64,000 bases of DNA from Oscillibacter sp. (lineage in GTDB: Bacteria > Bacillota > Clostridia > Oscillospirales > Oscillospiraceae), in the NCBI GenBank assembly GCA_017446225.1, contig JAFSRH010000016.1:62001-126000 (forward strand). Reading direction: 5' to 3'. This document shows, one piece after another, positions 25,234-34,198 of the stretch (position 1 is the stretch's first letter; every line of letters begins with the position of its first letter). Both the position numbers and the translations under genes were made by a program. The notes beneath the pieces were generated by a model that was given only the letters and a program-made list of their open reading frames with translations, searched no databases and was not told the DNA's origin.

Positions 25234-26145
25234 TCAGTCGTCCGTACGGGCGTAAGGTTCCAGCAGACGGACGTTCCCGTAGTAGTCCAGAAACTCCCCG
25301 TCCACCAGATAACGCACCTCCCGGACGTTTTCCAGCGCGTGTAACGAGCGGTCCAGCGCGAGCAGCGCCCGTGACAGGTTCGCGGTTTCGGGGAGCGTCT
25401 CCAAGAGCGCGGAAGAGAGGTTCACAAAACAGATGTCCTCCTCCTGCCACACCGAACGCACCCGGAAACCGTCCGGGAAGGCCCCCGACAGTTCCCGGTT
25501 CTCCGGACCGTTCTCCACGGCCCGCGCCACGACTTCCACCTGTGTGTCCCCCTCGTACAGATTCAAAGTCCGCTCCTCCGGGACCAGCGTCCCGGACGCG
25601 TCCGGGAAGTACAACGCTACGGTGACCGTCCCGACAACGTCCCCGTCCGGGAGCAACAGCACGTCCCGCGCCGTGAAAGACTGCCGGTCCCGGTAGTCGA
25701 GCGTCTGCCCATCGACCGTAATCCGGACCATGGAAATTTCCGGGATTTGCGTCAGGGTGAGCGTAACGGCGTAATCGGCCAGCGTGAGGGCCACGCCGGA
25801 GAGGGACGCGTACGGCGCGGAGAAATCGACCAACGCCCGGCTCCCTTCCAGCGTAACGGAGTTCAGGGCGGTTTCCGGCGGGAGCGTGTTCCGGTACAAA
25901 TCACTGTCCGGGCCGCGCAGGAGCGCCGAGAGCAGTTCCCGCGCGGTTTCATCCGGTCCGGCGTCCGTCCGGACGGGAACGGCGGACGTTGTGACCTGTA
26001 ACGCGCCGTCCCCGGCGGCGTCCCGCAAGTCCGCGCGGAGAAAGTAGAGCGAATAATATTCCGGCGCGCGCACGGAATCCGGCCGCGCCGCGCACCCGGC
26101 GAGCATCACGGCGGCCAGCACACAAAAAACGGCTTTTGCGTTCAT
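25234..26145 (-). CDS. GerMN-domain lipoprotein
   Basis: A 303-residue exported lipoprotein. The signal peptide is MNAKAVFCVLAAVMLAGC, with lipobox LAGC at residues 15-18. Two GerMN-like beta domains follow (residues 40-175 and 175-300, for example ELLSALLRGPDSD...ALVDFSAPYASLSG and ICFVNLSSALLETLP), as in spore germination protein GerM and related envelope proteins. It overlaps the end of the sensor kinase gene by four bases, so it is the third gene of the two-component operon and may be its accessory sensor. Confidence 0.85.
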   Translation of the reverse strand: MNAKAVFCVLAAVMLAGCAARPDSVRAPEYYSLYFLRADLRDAAGDGALQVTTSAVPVRTDAGPDETARELLSALLRGPDSDLYRNTLPPETALNSVTLEGSRALVDFSAPYASLSGVALTLADYAVTLTLTQIPEISMVRITVDGQTLDYRDRQSFTARDVLLLPDGDVVGTVTVALYFPDASGTLVPEERTLNLYEGDTQVEVVARAVENGPENRELSGAFPDGFRVRSVWQEEDICFVNLSSALLETLPETANLSRALLALDRSLHALENVREVRYLVDGEFLDYYGNVRLLEPYARTDD

Positions 26146-27593
26146 TTTACGCCTCTTTCCAGCGCGGGCCAGCGCACCGTAAACACCGCGCCGCCCAGAA
26201 AACGGTTCCCGGCCTCCACGGTCCCGCCTCTGCGCGTGACCGTGTCGCTGACGATGGACAGTCCCAACCCCGTACCGCCCGCCGCGCGGGAGCGGGCCTT
26301 GTCCACGCGGTAAAAGCGTTGGAACACGCGCGGAAGGTCCTCTTCGGGAATGCCGCTTCCGTTGTCCTCCACTTTCAGGACCACCTCGCGTTCCTCCCGG
26401 CGGAGCGTGACCTGTACCGTACCGCCCGCCGGGGTGTACTTGACCGCGTTGTCGACCAGATTGTAGAACACCTGATAAATTTCGTCTTTGGTCCCGGACA
26501 CCACGCAGTCCTCTTCGGCGTGATAGGTCAGGTCCACGCCCTTTTCCTGTGCCACCAGCGACATCATACGCAGGACTTGCGCCAGTACGGGGAGCATTTC
26601 CACCGGCGCGGGGGCGTCTAAAATGCCGCTGTCCAGACGCGTGAGTTGCAGTAAATCTTCCGTAATCCGGCTGAGGCGTTCGGCCTCCGCGCCGATATCC
26701 GAGACAAATTCCCGCGTGGTCTCCATGTCGATGTTCTCCGTCTGGAGGATGGAATCGGAGAGCAGACGAATGGCGGCCAGCGGCGTCTTTAACTCGTGGG
26801 AAGCGTCCGAGACGAACCGCCGCCGCGCGGTTTCCGTTTTTTGCAGGCGGTCGGTCAGACTGTTGAACTCCTGTCCAATCTGGGCGATTTCGTCCCGCCC
26901 GAAAATCCGGGCGCGGTGACTGTAGGCCCCCTCCCGTACTTCGCGGATAGCGGTCAAAAGAGCGCTGATTTTGCGTGTCAGCATGGCCGACAACAGCAGA
27001 CTGATCAACAGTACGCCCAGTCCCGTGGCAATGGAAATGCGCATCAGGTTGGATTGCAGGCCTTCCAGCAAGGCGGCCTGCGCGCGGTCGTACTCGTAGG
27101 CGTACACGGCCCCGATAATCTGGTTCTGGTACAGGACCGGGGACGCCGCGCGGCTCCGGAACGCTCCGTTCCGGTAGATACAACTGAACGCATCGTTCCC
27201 GGACAGCGCGAGGACCAGTTCCGTATAAAAGACGTAATTTCCGACCGCTTCGCGTGTTTCGCGGGTATCGTAGACGATTCGTCCGGCGGCGTTGGCGATC
27301 AGTACCCGGCTTTGTCCGCTCCCCTCCGCGGGCATGGCCGCCGACACGTTCTCTTCGTTGAGATGGTCCAGCCCCGACAGGGACGAGACCAGCACCGACA
27401 CCGCCGACAGCATGGTACTTTCCTTGGAGTGAAAGACCATGTTCTCCGACACTAAAAGCGGGTACGTGTTGAGCAGAATTAACACCGCCGCGATAATCAG
27501 GATGTACGACACGCCGAACTGTACCCGCAGACTGTCCCAGAAGCGTTTTCTGTCCCGCCGGCGCGGGCGGCTATGCCTTGAAATAGTAACCAA
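26142..27593 (-). CDS. Membrane sensor histidine kinase
   Basis: A 483-residue histidine kinase. Two membrane helices (about residues 26-48 and 186-208) enclose an extracellular sensor of about 140 residues. A HAMP segment follows, then the phospho-acceptor box SDASHELKTPLAAIR, the N box FYNLVDNAVKYTPAG, G1 VEDNGSGIPEED and G2 GGTGLGLSIV. The layout fits the PhoR/WalK class. The start is an awkward TTG overlapping the regulator gene by 23 bases; SD GGGGAG lies right beside it. The signal is unknown. Confidence 0.92.
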   Translation of the reverse strand: MVTISRHSRPRRRDRKRFWDSLRVQFGVSYILIIAAVLILLNTYPLLVSENMVFHSKESTMLSAVSVLVSSLSGLDHLNEENVSAAMPAEGSGQSRVLIANAAGRIVYDTRETREAVGNYVFYTELVLALSGNDAFSCIYRNGAFRSRAASPVLYQNQIIGAVYAYEYDRAQAALLEGLQSNLMRISIATGLGVLLISLLLSAMLTRKISALLTAIREVREGAYSHRARIFGRDEIAQIGQEFNSLTDRLQKTETARRRFVSDASHELKTPLAAIRLLSDSILQTENIDMETTREFVSDIGAEAERLSRITEDLLQLTRLDSGILDAPAPVEMLPVLAQVLRMMSLVAQEKGVDLTYHAEEDCVVSGTKDEIYQVFYNLVDNAVKYTPAGGTVQVTLRREEREVVLKVEDNGSGIPEEDLPRVFQRFYRVDKARSRAAGGTGLGLSIVSDTVTRRGGTVEAGNRFLGGAVFTVRWPALERGVK

Positions 27594-28239
27594 CTCCCCA
27601 CTTGGTCATAATGTGTTCCGGGGCGGCCGGATTTTCTTCCAGTTTTTCGCGCAGACGCCGGATGTGCACGTCTACAGTCCGGTAGTCCCCGGCGTACTGG
27701 TAGCCCCAGACAATGTTCATGAGGTTTTCGCGGCTGTAGACCCGGCGCGGATTGCGCATAAGCAGCTCGATCAGGTCGTACTCCTTGGCGGTCAGGTCAA
27801 TGCTCCGCCCATCGCGTACGGCCACCCGCTCTTCGGTGTTCAGCGACAGGTTCCCCGCCGTGAGCACGGCCGACTGACTGTGCCCCGCGCGCCGCAGTAA
27901 CGCCCGTACACGCGCTTTGAGTTCCAGCAAATTGAAGGGCTTGGTCAGGTAGTCGTCCGCGCCGCACTCAAAGCCCATCAACTTGTCGCTGTCCTCGCTC
28001 TTGGCCGTGAGCATGATAATGGGCACGTTGGAGAACTCGCGGATTTGCATACACGCGTTCCGCCCGTCCAGTTCGGGCATCATGACGTCCAGAATGATGA
28101 GGTCATAGCCCACGTCCCGGGCCAGTTCGACCGCCGCCGCGCCGTCATAGGCGCAATCCACCATGTAACCTTCGTTTTCGAGATTGAACTTGATTCCTTT
28201 GACCAAAGTTCGTTCATCGTCCACGACCAGAATTTTCAT
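27571..28239 (-). CDS. OmpR/PhoB family response regulator
   Basis: A 222-residue response regulator. The receiver domain has the acidic pair DDE (residues 7-9), the phospho-acceptor Asp in LIILDVMMPELDG, and LTAKSEDSDKLMGFECGADDYLTKPF. The C-terminal winged helix includes VYSRENLMNIVWGY and RTVDVHIRRLREKLE. The start at MKILVVDDE is preceded by GGGAGG; upstream codons are open but lack family sequence. It is the partner of the kinase directly downstream. Confidence 0.95.
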   Translation of the reverse strand: MKILVVDDERTLVKGIKFNLENEGYMVDCAYDGAAAVELARDVGYDLIILDVMMPELDGRNACMQIREFSNVPIIMLTAKSEDSDKLMGFECGADDYLTKPFNLLELKARVRALLRRAGHSQSAVLTAGNLSLNTEERVAVRDGRSIDLTAKEYDLIELLMRNPRRVYSRENLMNIVWGYQYAGDYRTVDVHIRRLREKLEENPAAPEHIMTKWGVGYYFKA

Positions 28240-28266
28240 CTTCCGAACCTCCCGCCGAAACAGCAC

Positions 28267-28296
28267 AGACGACCAATCGGGACCGATTGGCCGTCT
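28267..28296 (-). promoter_or_regulatory. Long inverted repeat between tRNA-Ser and the response regulator
   Basis: Two 14-base arms (AGACGACCAATCGG and CCGATTGGCCGTCT) with one mismatch and a 2-base gap. No T-run follows, so it is probably a processing or stabilising hairpin rather than a simple terminator. It lies 28 bases before the regulator ATG. Confidence 0.7.
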
Positions 28297-28302
28297 GGGG
28301 AT

Positions 28303-28392
28303 TGGCGGAGCGGGTGGGATTCGAACCCACGAGGGATGAACTCCCTACCTGATTTCGAGTCAGGCCCGTTATGACCACTTCGATACCGCTCC
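28303..28392 (-). tRNA. tRNA-Ser (anticodon CGA)
   Basis: Minus strand acceptor GGAGCGG/CCGCTCC, discriminator G, CCA encoded. The anticodon stem CCTGA/TCAGG holds CTCGAAA, and the long variable arm (TAGGGAGTTCATCCCTCG) is typical of class II tRNAs. CGA reads UCG. Confidence 0.96.
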
Positions 28393-28402
28393 ACGTACGG
28401 GC

Positions 28403-28431
28403 ATTATAACACACTCCGGGACGGAATGCAA
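28403..28431 (-). promoter_or_regulatory. Promoter of tRNA-Ser
   Basis: Minus strand TTGCAT, 17-base spacer, TATAAT. No separate strong promoter is seen between the tRNA and the response regulator, so the two may be cotranscribed. Confidence 0.85.
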
Positions 28432-28475
28432 GGGGAAATTTCGCGGCCGGCCGGCGTGAAATTTCCGGATGTCGC

Positions 28476-28504
28476 TTGACCGCTCCTGAAAAATCGGGTA
28501 TCAT
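28476..28504 (+). promoter_or_regulatory. Promoter of the lipoprotein-GDPD pair
   Basis: TTGACC (28476-28481), 17-base spacer, TATCAT (28499-28504). It shares AAATCGGGTATCATAG with the proX promoter. Confidence 0.83.
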
Positions 28505-28552
28505 AGTCCGGAGCGTACGTGCCGCTGAAAATCTTTGGAGAGGTGAGAAAAC

Positions 28553-29347
28553 ATGAAGAAAAGAACGGTATGGGCGTGTCTGCTGACATGGCTGACGCTG
28601 TTTGTGTGCGCGTGCGGCGCAACGCCGGAGAAATCGGCCCCGGCCCCGGAGGAAGTCCCGGAGGACTTTAGCGCGCTCGCGGGGACGTGGTACGGCGCCG
28701 GAGACGGAACCGTGCTGACGGTGTACGACAACGGCGGGTTTGTGCTGGGGGACGAGTACGAGGGCTACCTTGTCTATACGGAAGCGGACGGCGGGATGTG
28801 GGAGAGCGGTCCGCGCTACGAACTGTATCTGGAAAACAACGAACGTCTGCCAAACTGTTTCCTTGCGCTGGATGACGGGCGCCCGGGCGAACTGGTCTAC
28901 GTGATCGGCGGCGGGGCGGAACCGCTGTCGCGGGAGCGTCCGGAGGCGGTACGCGTGGAGCGGGCCGAAGAGGCCGCGCTGTCGGACTATGACGAGTTTG
29001 CCGCCTACCGCGGGGAGTACGAGGCGGGAATTGTGTTTTTCGCGGAACGCGCGGTACGGGACTTCAAAGTGTTGTCCGTCAGTCTGACGGACGTGGACGA
29101 GGACGGAACCGCGCTGTTTTCCGTGCGGGAACTGTACGCGCAGGAAACATTGACGCCGGAGCGTCCGTTGCTGGTCTGGACGCAGTTCCCCGGCGACATC
29201 CCCTCTAACGGCGTTTCCTACGTGGACGATACCGGCGAGGTACGCTATTTTTCCGTCAGCGAAAGCGGCTTTGACGGTTCCCTAATCATGACTGAGTTCA
29301 GGAGGAGCGCAGATGAGACCCAAGACCCTCTTATACCTGTCCCCTGA
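28553..29347 (+). CDS. Hypothetical lipoprotein
   Basis: A 264-residue protein with a lipoprotein signal: basic MKKR, a hydrophobic run, then VCACG with the likely lipidated Cys at residue 19 or 21. The mature part is acidic and Tyr-rich. It opens with a lipocalin-like or DUF-type beta segment (ALAGTWYGAGDGTVLTVYDNGGF), a pattern seen in unnamed clostridial lipoproteins. SD TGGAGAGGTGAG. Its last 35 bases overlap the next gene in another frame. Function unknown. Confidence 0.75.
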   Translation: MKKRTVWACLLTWLTLFVCACGATPEKSAPAPEEVPEDFSALAGTWYGAGDGTVLTVYDNGGFVLGDEYEGYLVYTEADGGMWESGPRYELYLENNERLPNCFLALDDGRPGELVYVIGGGAEPLSRERPEAVRVERAEEAALSDYDEFAAYRGEYEAGIVFFAERAVRDFKVLSVSLTDVDEDGTALFSVRELYAQETLTPERPLLVWTQFPGDIPSNGVSYVDDTGEVRYFSVSESGFDGSLIMTEFRRSADETQDPLIPVP

Positions 29348-31070
29348 AATCTGGAAATATCAGGCCGTTACAAAGTGCGTTCTGGCGTTGCTTCTGGCGT
29401 TTTTCCGTACCGTTACGCTGTCTCCGCTTCGTTCGGCCGGACGGGCGGCGGTCAGCGGCGGAGACTTTTATTTTCTGTTTCATACGTGGCAGGGTCCGTG
29501 GATTCTTCTGCTGTTTCTGGCTCTTTTCTTCTTCTACGTATCCTTTGACCTGAACGTCAAAATCCTGTACGCCGGGAACGTGCTCACCGGCGCGGCGGAA
29601 CCCGTACGGGCCACGCTCCGGCGCGCGTTTCTGGCTCTGCCGAAGTTCCTGAACCCGGACGGGCTGGGCGTGGCGCTGTACGTCGCCCTGATTGCCCCCT
29701 TGGTCGGGCTGGGCCTGAACATCTTCCTGACGAAAAACTGGAAGGTCCCGGCCTTTGCCGCTTCCGTGATTGAGGCCGTCCCGCTGTACGGCGTCCTCTA
29801 TCTGATACTGCTGGCGGGGTTCGCGTGGCTGGGTATCGCGCACATCTTCTGTCTGCACGGGGTACTTCTGGACGGCCTTTCCGTGAGAACCGCCCGCTGG
29901 TATTCCCGCGAACTGATGCGCAAACACTGGAAAAAGTTCCTCTTTTGGAATATCCGTTACTCTTTGCTCATACTGGCCCTGACCGCGCTGGAAATCACGC
30001 TGTTTTTCCTGTTTCCGCTGACGGCGGAAAGGTACCTGTTTCCCAACGTCACGGACACCACGGCCCAGCGGTTTTTGCTGATTGTCACGCTTCTGTCCGG
30101 GTTCCTGTGTACCGGCGCGGCATCGGCGCTCGTCATGCCGTTCTACATTGTGCGGATTACCGTACTTTACCGCGAGTATTCCACGGATATGCCGGTTTAC
30201 ATCCGCCGCACTCCGGACCGTTGCTCACGGAATCCCGTCCCCGGGGCCGGATTGGTCCTTGTCTGCGCCTTCGCGACCGTGTCGCTCTCCTCCCTGATGG
30301 CCCAGAACTTTGACGCGTATTTCCCCGTTGAGACCACTACGCGGATTATCGCCCACCGCGGCGGCGGGGCCGAGGCGCCGGAAAATACGCTCTCCGGTCT
30401 GCAAACCGCGATTGCCCTTGGCGCTTACGGCAGTGAAATCGACATTCAGCGGACCGCGGACGGCTACTATATTGTCAATCACGATGTCAACTTTCAGCGG
30501 GTAGCCGGGGAGAGCCGGACGCCCGCCGAAATGACGCTTACGGAAATCCGCCGCCTTCGCGTACAGCACAGTGACAGCCCCGTTGCCACGCTGGAAGAAA
30601 TGCTGGACGCCTCCAAGGGACACCTGTTGCTCTTTGTCGAGTTGAAGGGCGACACCGCCGACCAGCGGATGTGCGATGACGTTGTGGAAATCATCCGGAA
30701 ACGCGGGATGTTGCGTCAGGCCGTGTTGATTTCCATGAAGTACGACCTAATTGACTACCTTGAGACATGGTACCCGGAAGTCCTGACCGGGTATCTGACG
30801 TACTTTGGTTACGGAGACCTCACGAGCCTGAACTGTGACTATCTGGGCGTGGAAGAGCAGTCCGCGACTCTTTCTCTGATGGACTCCGTTCACGCGCAGG
30901 GGAAGCGCGTACTCGTCTGGACTCCGAACACGCTGGACGCGCAGGAATATTTTCTCACAACCAAGGCGGACGGCATGATTACGGACAACGTGGTACAGGC
31001 CAATAAAATTGTCAACCGACTGAACCGGCGGAGCGACTTTGAGCGGATTCTGTCCGTATTCGGCCGGTAA
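29313..31070 (+). CDS. Membrane glycerophosphodiester phosphodiesterase
   Basis: A 585-residue protein. Residues 1-330 contain about eight hydrophobic segments of the membrane domain found in Gram-positive GDPDs (GPDPase_memb). Residues 345-580 are the catalytic GDPD: IIAHRGGGAEAPENT (catalytic His), SEIDIQRTADGYYIVNHD (metal Glu/Asp and second His) and LFVELKGD. It hydrolyses glycerophosphodiesters, possibly from lipids or lipoteichoic acid. The start lies inside the lipoprotein gene but has a strong SD, AGGAGGAGCGCAG. Confidence 0.9.
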   Translation: MRPKTLLYLSPEIWKYQAVTKCVLALLLAFFRTVTLSPLRSAGRAAVSGGDFYFLFHTWQGPWILLLFLALFFFYVSFDLNVKILYAGNVLTGAAEPVRATLRRAFLALPKFLNPDGLGVALYVALIAPLVGLGLNIFLTKNWKVPAFAASVIEAVPLYGVLYLILLAGFAWLGIAHIFCLHGVLLDGLSVRTARWYSRELMRKHWKKFLFWNIRYSLLILALTALEITLFFLFPLTAERYLFPNVTDTTAQRFLLIVTLLSGFLCTGAASALVMPFYIVRITVLYREYSTDMPVYIRRTPDRCSRNPVPGAGLVLVCAFATVSLSSLMAQNFDAYFPVETTTRIIAHRGGGAEAPENTLSGLQTAIALGAYGSEIDIQRTADGYYIVNHDVNFQRVAGESRTPAEMTLTEIRRLRVQHSDSPVATLEEMLDASKGHLLLFVELKGDTADQRMCDDVVEIIRKRGMLRQAVLISMKYDLIDYLETWYPEVLTGYLTYFGYGDLTSLNCDYLGVEEQSATLSLMDSVHAQGKRVLVWTPNTLDAQEYFLTTKADGMITDNVVQANKIVNRLNRRSDFERILSVFGR

Positions 31071-31073
31071 GGG

Positions 31074-31120
31074 GACGCCTGAAAAGTTCCGTTTTTGCGG
31101 GACTTCTCAGGCGTCTTTGT
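31074..31120. terminator. Bidirectional terminator between GDPD and pyrI
   Basis: GACGCCTGAAAAGTTCC and GGACTTCTCAGGCGTC form a stem of about 15 bp with small defects; TTTGTT follows. It also closes the converging pyr operon, whose stop is at 31121. Confidence 0.82.
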
Positions 31121-31549
31121 TCACGGAAACGTTTTGTCGGTTGCGGTGTCGCAGTAGGCACAGCGATAGGTATGCCGTACGGGGTCGCTGAGCAGGAAAA
31201 TCGCGTCCAAGTGTTCTTCGGCCATGGTGATACAGCGCGGATTGCGGCACCGGATGACGTTGACCAGCTTCTTCGGCAGTTCCACGTGTTTCTTGTCGAC
31301 CAGCTTGCCGTCACGGATGATATTTACGGTGATATTGGAATCGAAATAGCCCAGCACGTCCAAATCAAGCTCCATGGGGGTATCGACTTTGATAATGTCC
31401 TTTTTGCCCATGCGGACGCTCCGGGCGTTCTGGATGATGGCGACCGAACAGTTGAGCGTGTCGAGGTGAAGGTACTGGTAAATGAGCATACTTTTCCCGG
31501 CCCGGATGTGGTCCAGAACCACGCCGTTCTGAATGCTGTCAATGTTCAT
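31121..31549 (-). CDS. pyrI: Aspartate carbamoyltransferase regulatory subunit
   Basis: A 142-residue PyrI. The N-terminal nucleotide-binding domain (IQNGVVLDHIRAGKSM, SVRMGKKDIIKVD) is followed by the zinc domain with four Cys in RCRNPRCIT and YRCAYCDTATDKTF. It would give CTP/ATP allosteric control to PyrB, encoded directly upstream. PyrI is the exception rather than the rule in Firmicutes pyr operons and is found in some Clostridia. It is the last gene of the operon. Confidence 0.94.
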   Translation of the reverse strand: MNIDSIQNGVVLDHIRAGKSMLIYQYLHLDTLNCSVAIIQNARSVRMGKKDIIKVDTPMELDLDVLGYFDSNITVNIIRDGKLVDKKHVELPKKLVNVIRCRNPRCITMAEEHLDAIFLLSDPVRHTYRCAYCDTATDKTFP

Positions 31550-31565
31550 AGAAAAGTCTCCTCTG

Positions 31566-32486
31566 TCACGGCGTCAGGCCCAGCAGGAACATAATAAGCG
31601 CCATACGGATATATTTCCCGTACCGGACCTGTTTCCAGTAGACGGCGCGGGGGTCACGGTCCACGGCCGTGGAAATCTCGTTCACGCGGGGCAGGGGGTG
31701 GAGAATCGACAAATCCGGCTTCGCGTCCGACAGCTTCGCGGGGGTCAGAATATAGCTGTCTTTCAGGCGCAGGTAGTCCTCTTCGTTGAAGAAGCGTTCC
31801 TTCTGCACACGGGTCATGTACAGAATGTCGAGTTCCGGCATGACGGAGGAAAGTTCGGTGGTCTGTTCATAGGGAATGTTCCGGTTTTTCAGGGAATGTT
31901 CCTTGACATAGCGCGGGAGTTTGAGTTCCAGCGGGGAGATAAACACGTAACGGATCCCCGGGTAACGCGAAAGGGCGTTGACAAGGGAATGGACCGTACG
32001 GCCAAATTTGAGGTCTCCGCAAAAACCGATGGTAAAGCCGTGCAGGCTTCCGCGTTCGCGATGGATGGTCAGCAGGTCGGTAAGCGTCTGCGTGGGGTGA
32101 TTGTGTCCGCCGTCCCCGGCGTTGATAATCGGGACTTCCGACACTTGCGCGGCGGCGAACGGCGCGCCCTCCTTCGGGTGGCGCATGGCGATAATGTCGG
32201 CGTAGCAACTGACCGTATGGACGGTGTCCGTGAGGCTCTCGCCCTTGGCCGTGGAACTGGAATCCGCGGAAGAGAAGCCTAAAACCTGTCCGCCAAGGGC
32301 CAGCATGGCCGACTCAAAGGAAAGCCGGGTCCGCGTGGACGGCTCAAAGAAGAGCGTGGCCAACTGTTTCCGGGCGCATACGTCACAGTACGCCTCCGGA
32401 TGGTCCAGAATGTTTTCCGCCGTGGCAAGCAGGGCGTCAATTTCCTGTGTGGTCAAATCGGTAATGTCAATGAGGTGTCGGGGCAT
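31566..32486 (-). CDS. pyrB: Aspartate carbamoyltransferase catalytic subunit
   Basis: A 306-residue ATCase that makes N-carbamoyl-aspartate. The carbamoyl-phosphate loop is [16 protein letters not shown]. Other motifs are [29 protein letters not shown] and, near the C-terminus, [11 protein letters not shown]. Length is normal. It is 16 bases from pyrI and 17 bases after pyrE. SD AAAGGAGACC precedes the ATG. Confidence 0.97.
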   Translation of the reverse strand: MPRHLIDITDLTTQEIDALLATAENILDHPEAYCDVCARKQLATLFFEPSTRTRLSFESAMLALGGQVLGFSSADSSSTAKGESLTDTVHTVSCYADIIAMRHPKEGAPFAAAQVSEVPIINAGDGGHNHPTQTLTDLLTIHRERGSLHGFTIGFCGDLKFGRTVHSLVNALSRYPGIRYVFISPLELKLPRYVKEHSLKNRNIPYEQTTELSSVMPELDILYMTRVQKERFFNEEDYLRLKDSYILTPAKLSDAKPDLSILHPLPRVNEISTAVDRDPRAVYWKQVRYGKYIRMALIMFLLGLTP

Positions 32487-32503
32487 GGGGTCTCCTTTCC
32501 GTG

Positions 32504-33142
32504 TCAGGACATCCAGCTTTCGTCGGAGGGATTGTCGCGGAAGCGGCGTAAGCGCGCGATATCCTCGGGCCTGATTTTCCCCTCTTCGGCGGCGACTTCA
32601 CACACGGCGTCAAAGTCACACAGACTGCTGTTTTGGACGCCCGCGGCGGCCAACCGTTCAAGGCCTTTCTTCATGCCATAGGTGAAAATGGACGCAATCC
32701 CCAGCACGTCCGCGCCGGCGTCCCGCAAAGCCTCCACAACGTCCAGACAGCTTCCGGCGGTGGATATCAGGTCCTCCACGACCACGACACGCGCTCCGGG
32801 GGCCAGACGGCCTTCGATACGGTTTCCGCGTCCGTGGTCCTTGTTGCCGGAACGTACATAGCCCATGGGCAGGCCGGTCAGGTGCCCGACAATGGCCGCG
32901 TGCGGGATTCCGGCGGTAGAGGTGCCCATCAGGACTTGAGCGGCGGGGTAACGTTCGCGGATCAGCGCGGCCAGCGCGGTTTCGATACGCGTCCGGACGT
33001 CCGGCGCGGTCAACGTCAGGCGGTTGTCGCAGTAAATCGGACTCCGGATACCGGACGCCCATAGGAACGGCTCTTCCGGCCGCAGAAACACCGCGCCAAT
33101 GGATAACAGGTCATGGGCCACCGCCCGTTGGATTTCCGTCAT
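32504..33142 (-). CDS. pyrE: Orotate phosphoribosyltransferase
   Basis: A 212-residue OPRTase that converts orotate and PRPP to OMP. The PRPP-binding motif is [17 protein letters not shown]. Other family sequence: [26 protein letters not shown] and [18 protein letters not shown]. The frame continues 77 codons upstream across the neighbouring gene, but SD GGAGGAGAACG and the family N-terminus place the start at MTEIQRA. It overlaps the DUF2500-like gene by four bases. Confidence 0.95.
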   Translation of the reverse strand: MTEIQRAVAHDLLSIGAVFLRPEEPFLWASGIRSPIYCDNRLTLTAPDVRTRIETALAALIRERYPAAQVLMGTSTAGIPHAAIVGHLTGLPMGYVRSGNKDHGRGNRIEGRLAPGARVVVVEDLISTAGSCLDVVEALRDAGADVLGIASIFTYGMKKGLERLAAAGVQNSSLCDFDAVCEVAAEEGKIRPEDIARLRRFRDNPSDESWMS

Positions 33143-33486
33143 ACGTTCTCCTCCTGTCCGTTTCTGACAAACGCAAGATAGCGGGTACCCTGAAACGTAA
33201 GCTGTCCGGCGTCTCCCTCCGTAAGCTGTCCGTACTCCGTGGCGTCCACGGCCAGTTCCAGCCGGTCGCCGCTGTCCACCTGAAACGTAACGTAGTACGT
33301 TTCGCGCTTCTGCCGCCGTCCCGCCACCACGGCGCGGACCGTCAGACGCGGACTGCCGCGGGGACGGTTCCACTGTCCCAGCCCCCGGATCAACATCGTG
33401 ACAGTGAACGCCGCGAACAGAAAGAACAGAAATACGGACAACATCGTGAAAACCATCATCAACGGGGAAACGGGATAGTCAGACAT
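33139..33486 (-). CDS. DUF2500-like membrane protein inside the pyr operon
   Basis: A 115-residue protein. One membrane helix near the N-terminus (MMVFTMLSVFLFFLFAAFTV) is followed by a small beta domain: LTVRAVVAGRRQKRETYYVTF, LELAVDATEYGQLTEGDAG and LTFQGTRYLAF. This layout and the GDxGxLTFQGTRYLxF ending match DUF2500. It overlaps pyrF by eight bases and pyrE by four, so it is translated within the pyrimidine operon, yet no pyrimidine role is known for the family. Confidence 0.8.
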   Translation of the reverse strand: MSDYPVSPLMMVFTMLSVFLFFLFAAFTVTMLIRGLGQWNRPRGSPRLTVRAVVAGRRQKRETYYVTFQVDSGDRLELAVDATEYGQLTEGDAGQLTFQGTRYLAFVRNGQEENV

Positions 33487-34198
33487 GGTCCCCCTCCCCG
33501 ATAAACTCCCGCACACAGTGCCGGTACGCCTCCACGGGGTCCGGGGCCAGCGTCACGGGACGTCCCACAACGATACAGTCACACCCGGCGTTCGCGGCGC
33601 GGTCCGGGGTCATGATCCGTTTCTGGTCGCCGGTCTCCCCGTCCGCGAAACGGATTCCGGGCGTAACGGTCAGAAAGCCGTTCCCGCAACGCCGTTTCAC
33701 TGCGGCGGCCTCCAGCGGCGAACACACGACCCCGTCAAGGCCCTGTGCGGCGGCGTTGCGGGCGTAACGCAACACGGTTTCTTCCATGGGCGTGTCAATC
33801 AGCAACTCCTCTTTCAAGGTCCGGGCGTCCGTACTGGTCAACTGCGTGACGGCTATCAGCAGGGGCCGGGAGCCGTCCGGACGCGTCAAACCCTCCAAGG
33901 CCGCTTTCATCATAGCCGAACCCCCGGACGCGTGCAGGTTGACCATGTCCACGTCCAGCCGCGACAGGACCGACATGGCGCGCCGTACGGTGTTCGGAAT
34001 GTCGCACAGTTTCAGGTCAAGGAAAATCCGGTGTCCGCGCTGACGGAGTTCCCGGACCACGGACGGCCCTTCGGCAAAGTACAGTTCCATGCCGATTTTC
34101 AAGAACGGCTTTTCCCCGTCCGGGAAGCGGTCCAGAAACGCCAGCGTTTCCGCGCAGTCCGGGAAGTCCAGCGCAACAATGACTTCTTTTGTGTTCAT
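33479..34198 (-). CDS. pyrF: Orotidine 5'-phosphate decarboxylase
   Basis: A 239-residue OMP decarboxylase of the group I type that yields UMP. The N-terminal VIVALDFPDCAETLAFLD and catalytic block FLDLKLCDIPNTVRRAM (the Asp-x-Lys-x-x-Asp motif) are clear. The phosphate-binding end is CIVVGRPVTLAPDPVEAY. Both ends overlap neighbouring pyr genes, showing tight coupling. Confidence 0.96.
   Translation of the reverse strand: MNTKEVIVALDFPDCAETLAFLDRFPDGEKPFLKIGMELYFAEGPSVVRELRQRGHRIFLDLKLCDIPNTVRRAMSVLSRLDVDMVNLHASGGSAMMKAALEGLTRPDGSRPLLIAVTQLTSTDARTLKEELLIDTPMEETVLRYARNAAAQGLDGVVCSPLEAAAVKRRCGNGFLTVTPGIRFADGETGDQKRIMTPDRAANAGCDCIVVGRPVTLAPDPVEAYRHCVREFIGEGDHV

Noticed and set aside
25234..27183. 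A 649-codon minus-strand frame covering the GerMN gene and part of the kinase
   Set aside because: Only the last 303 codons have a signal peptide and domain sequence. The first half overlaps the real kinase in another frame.
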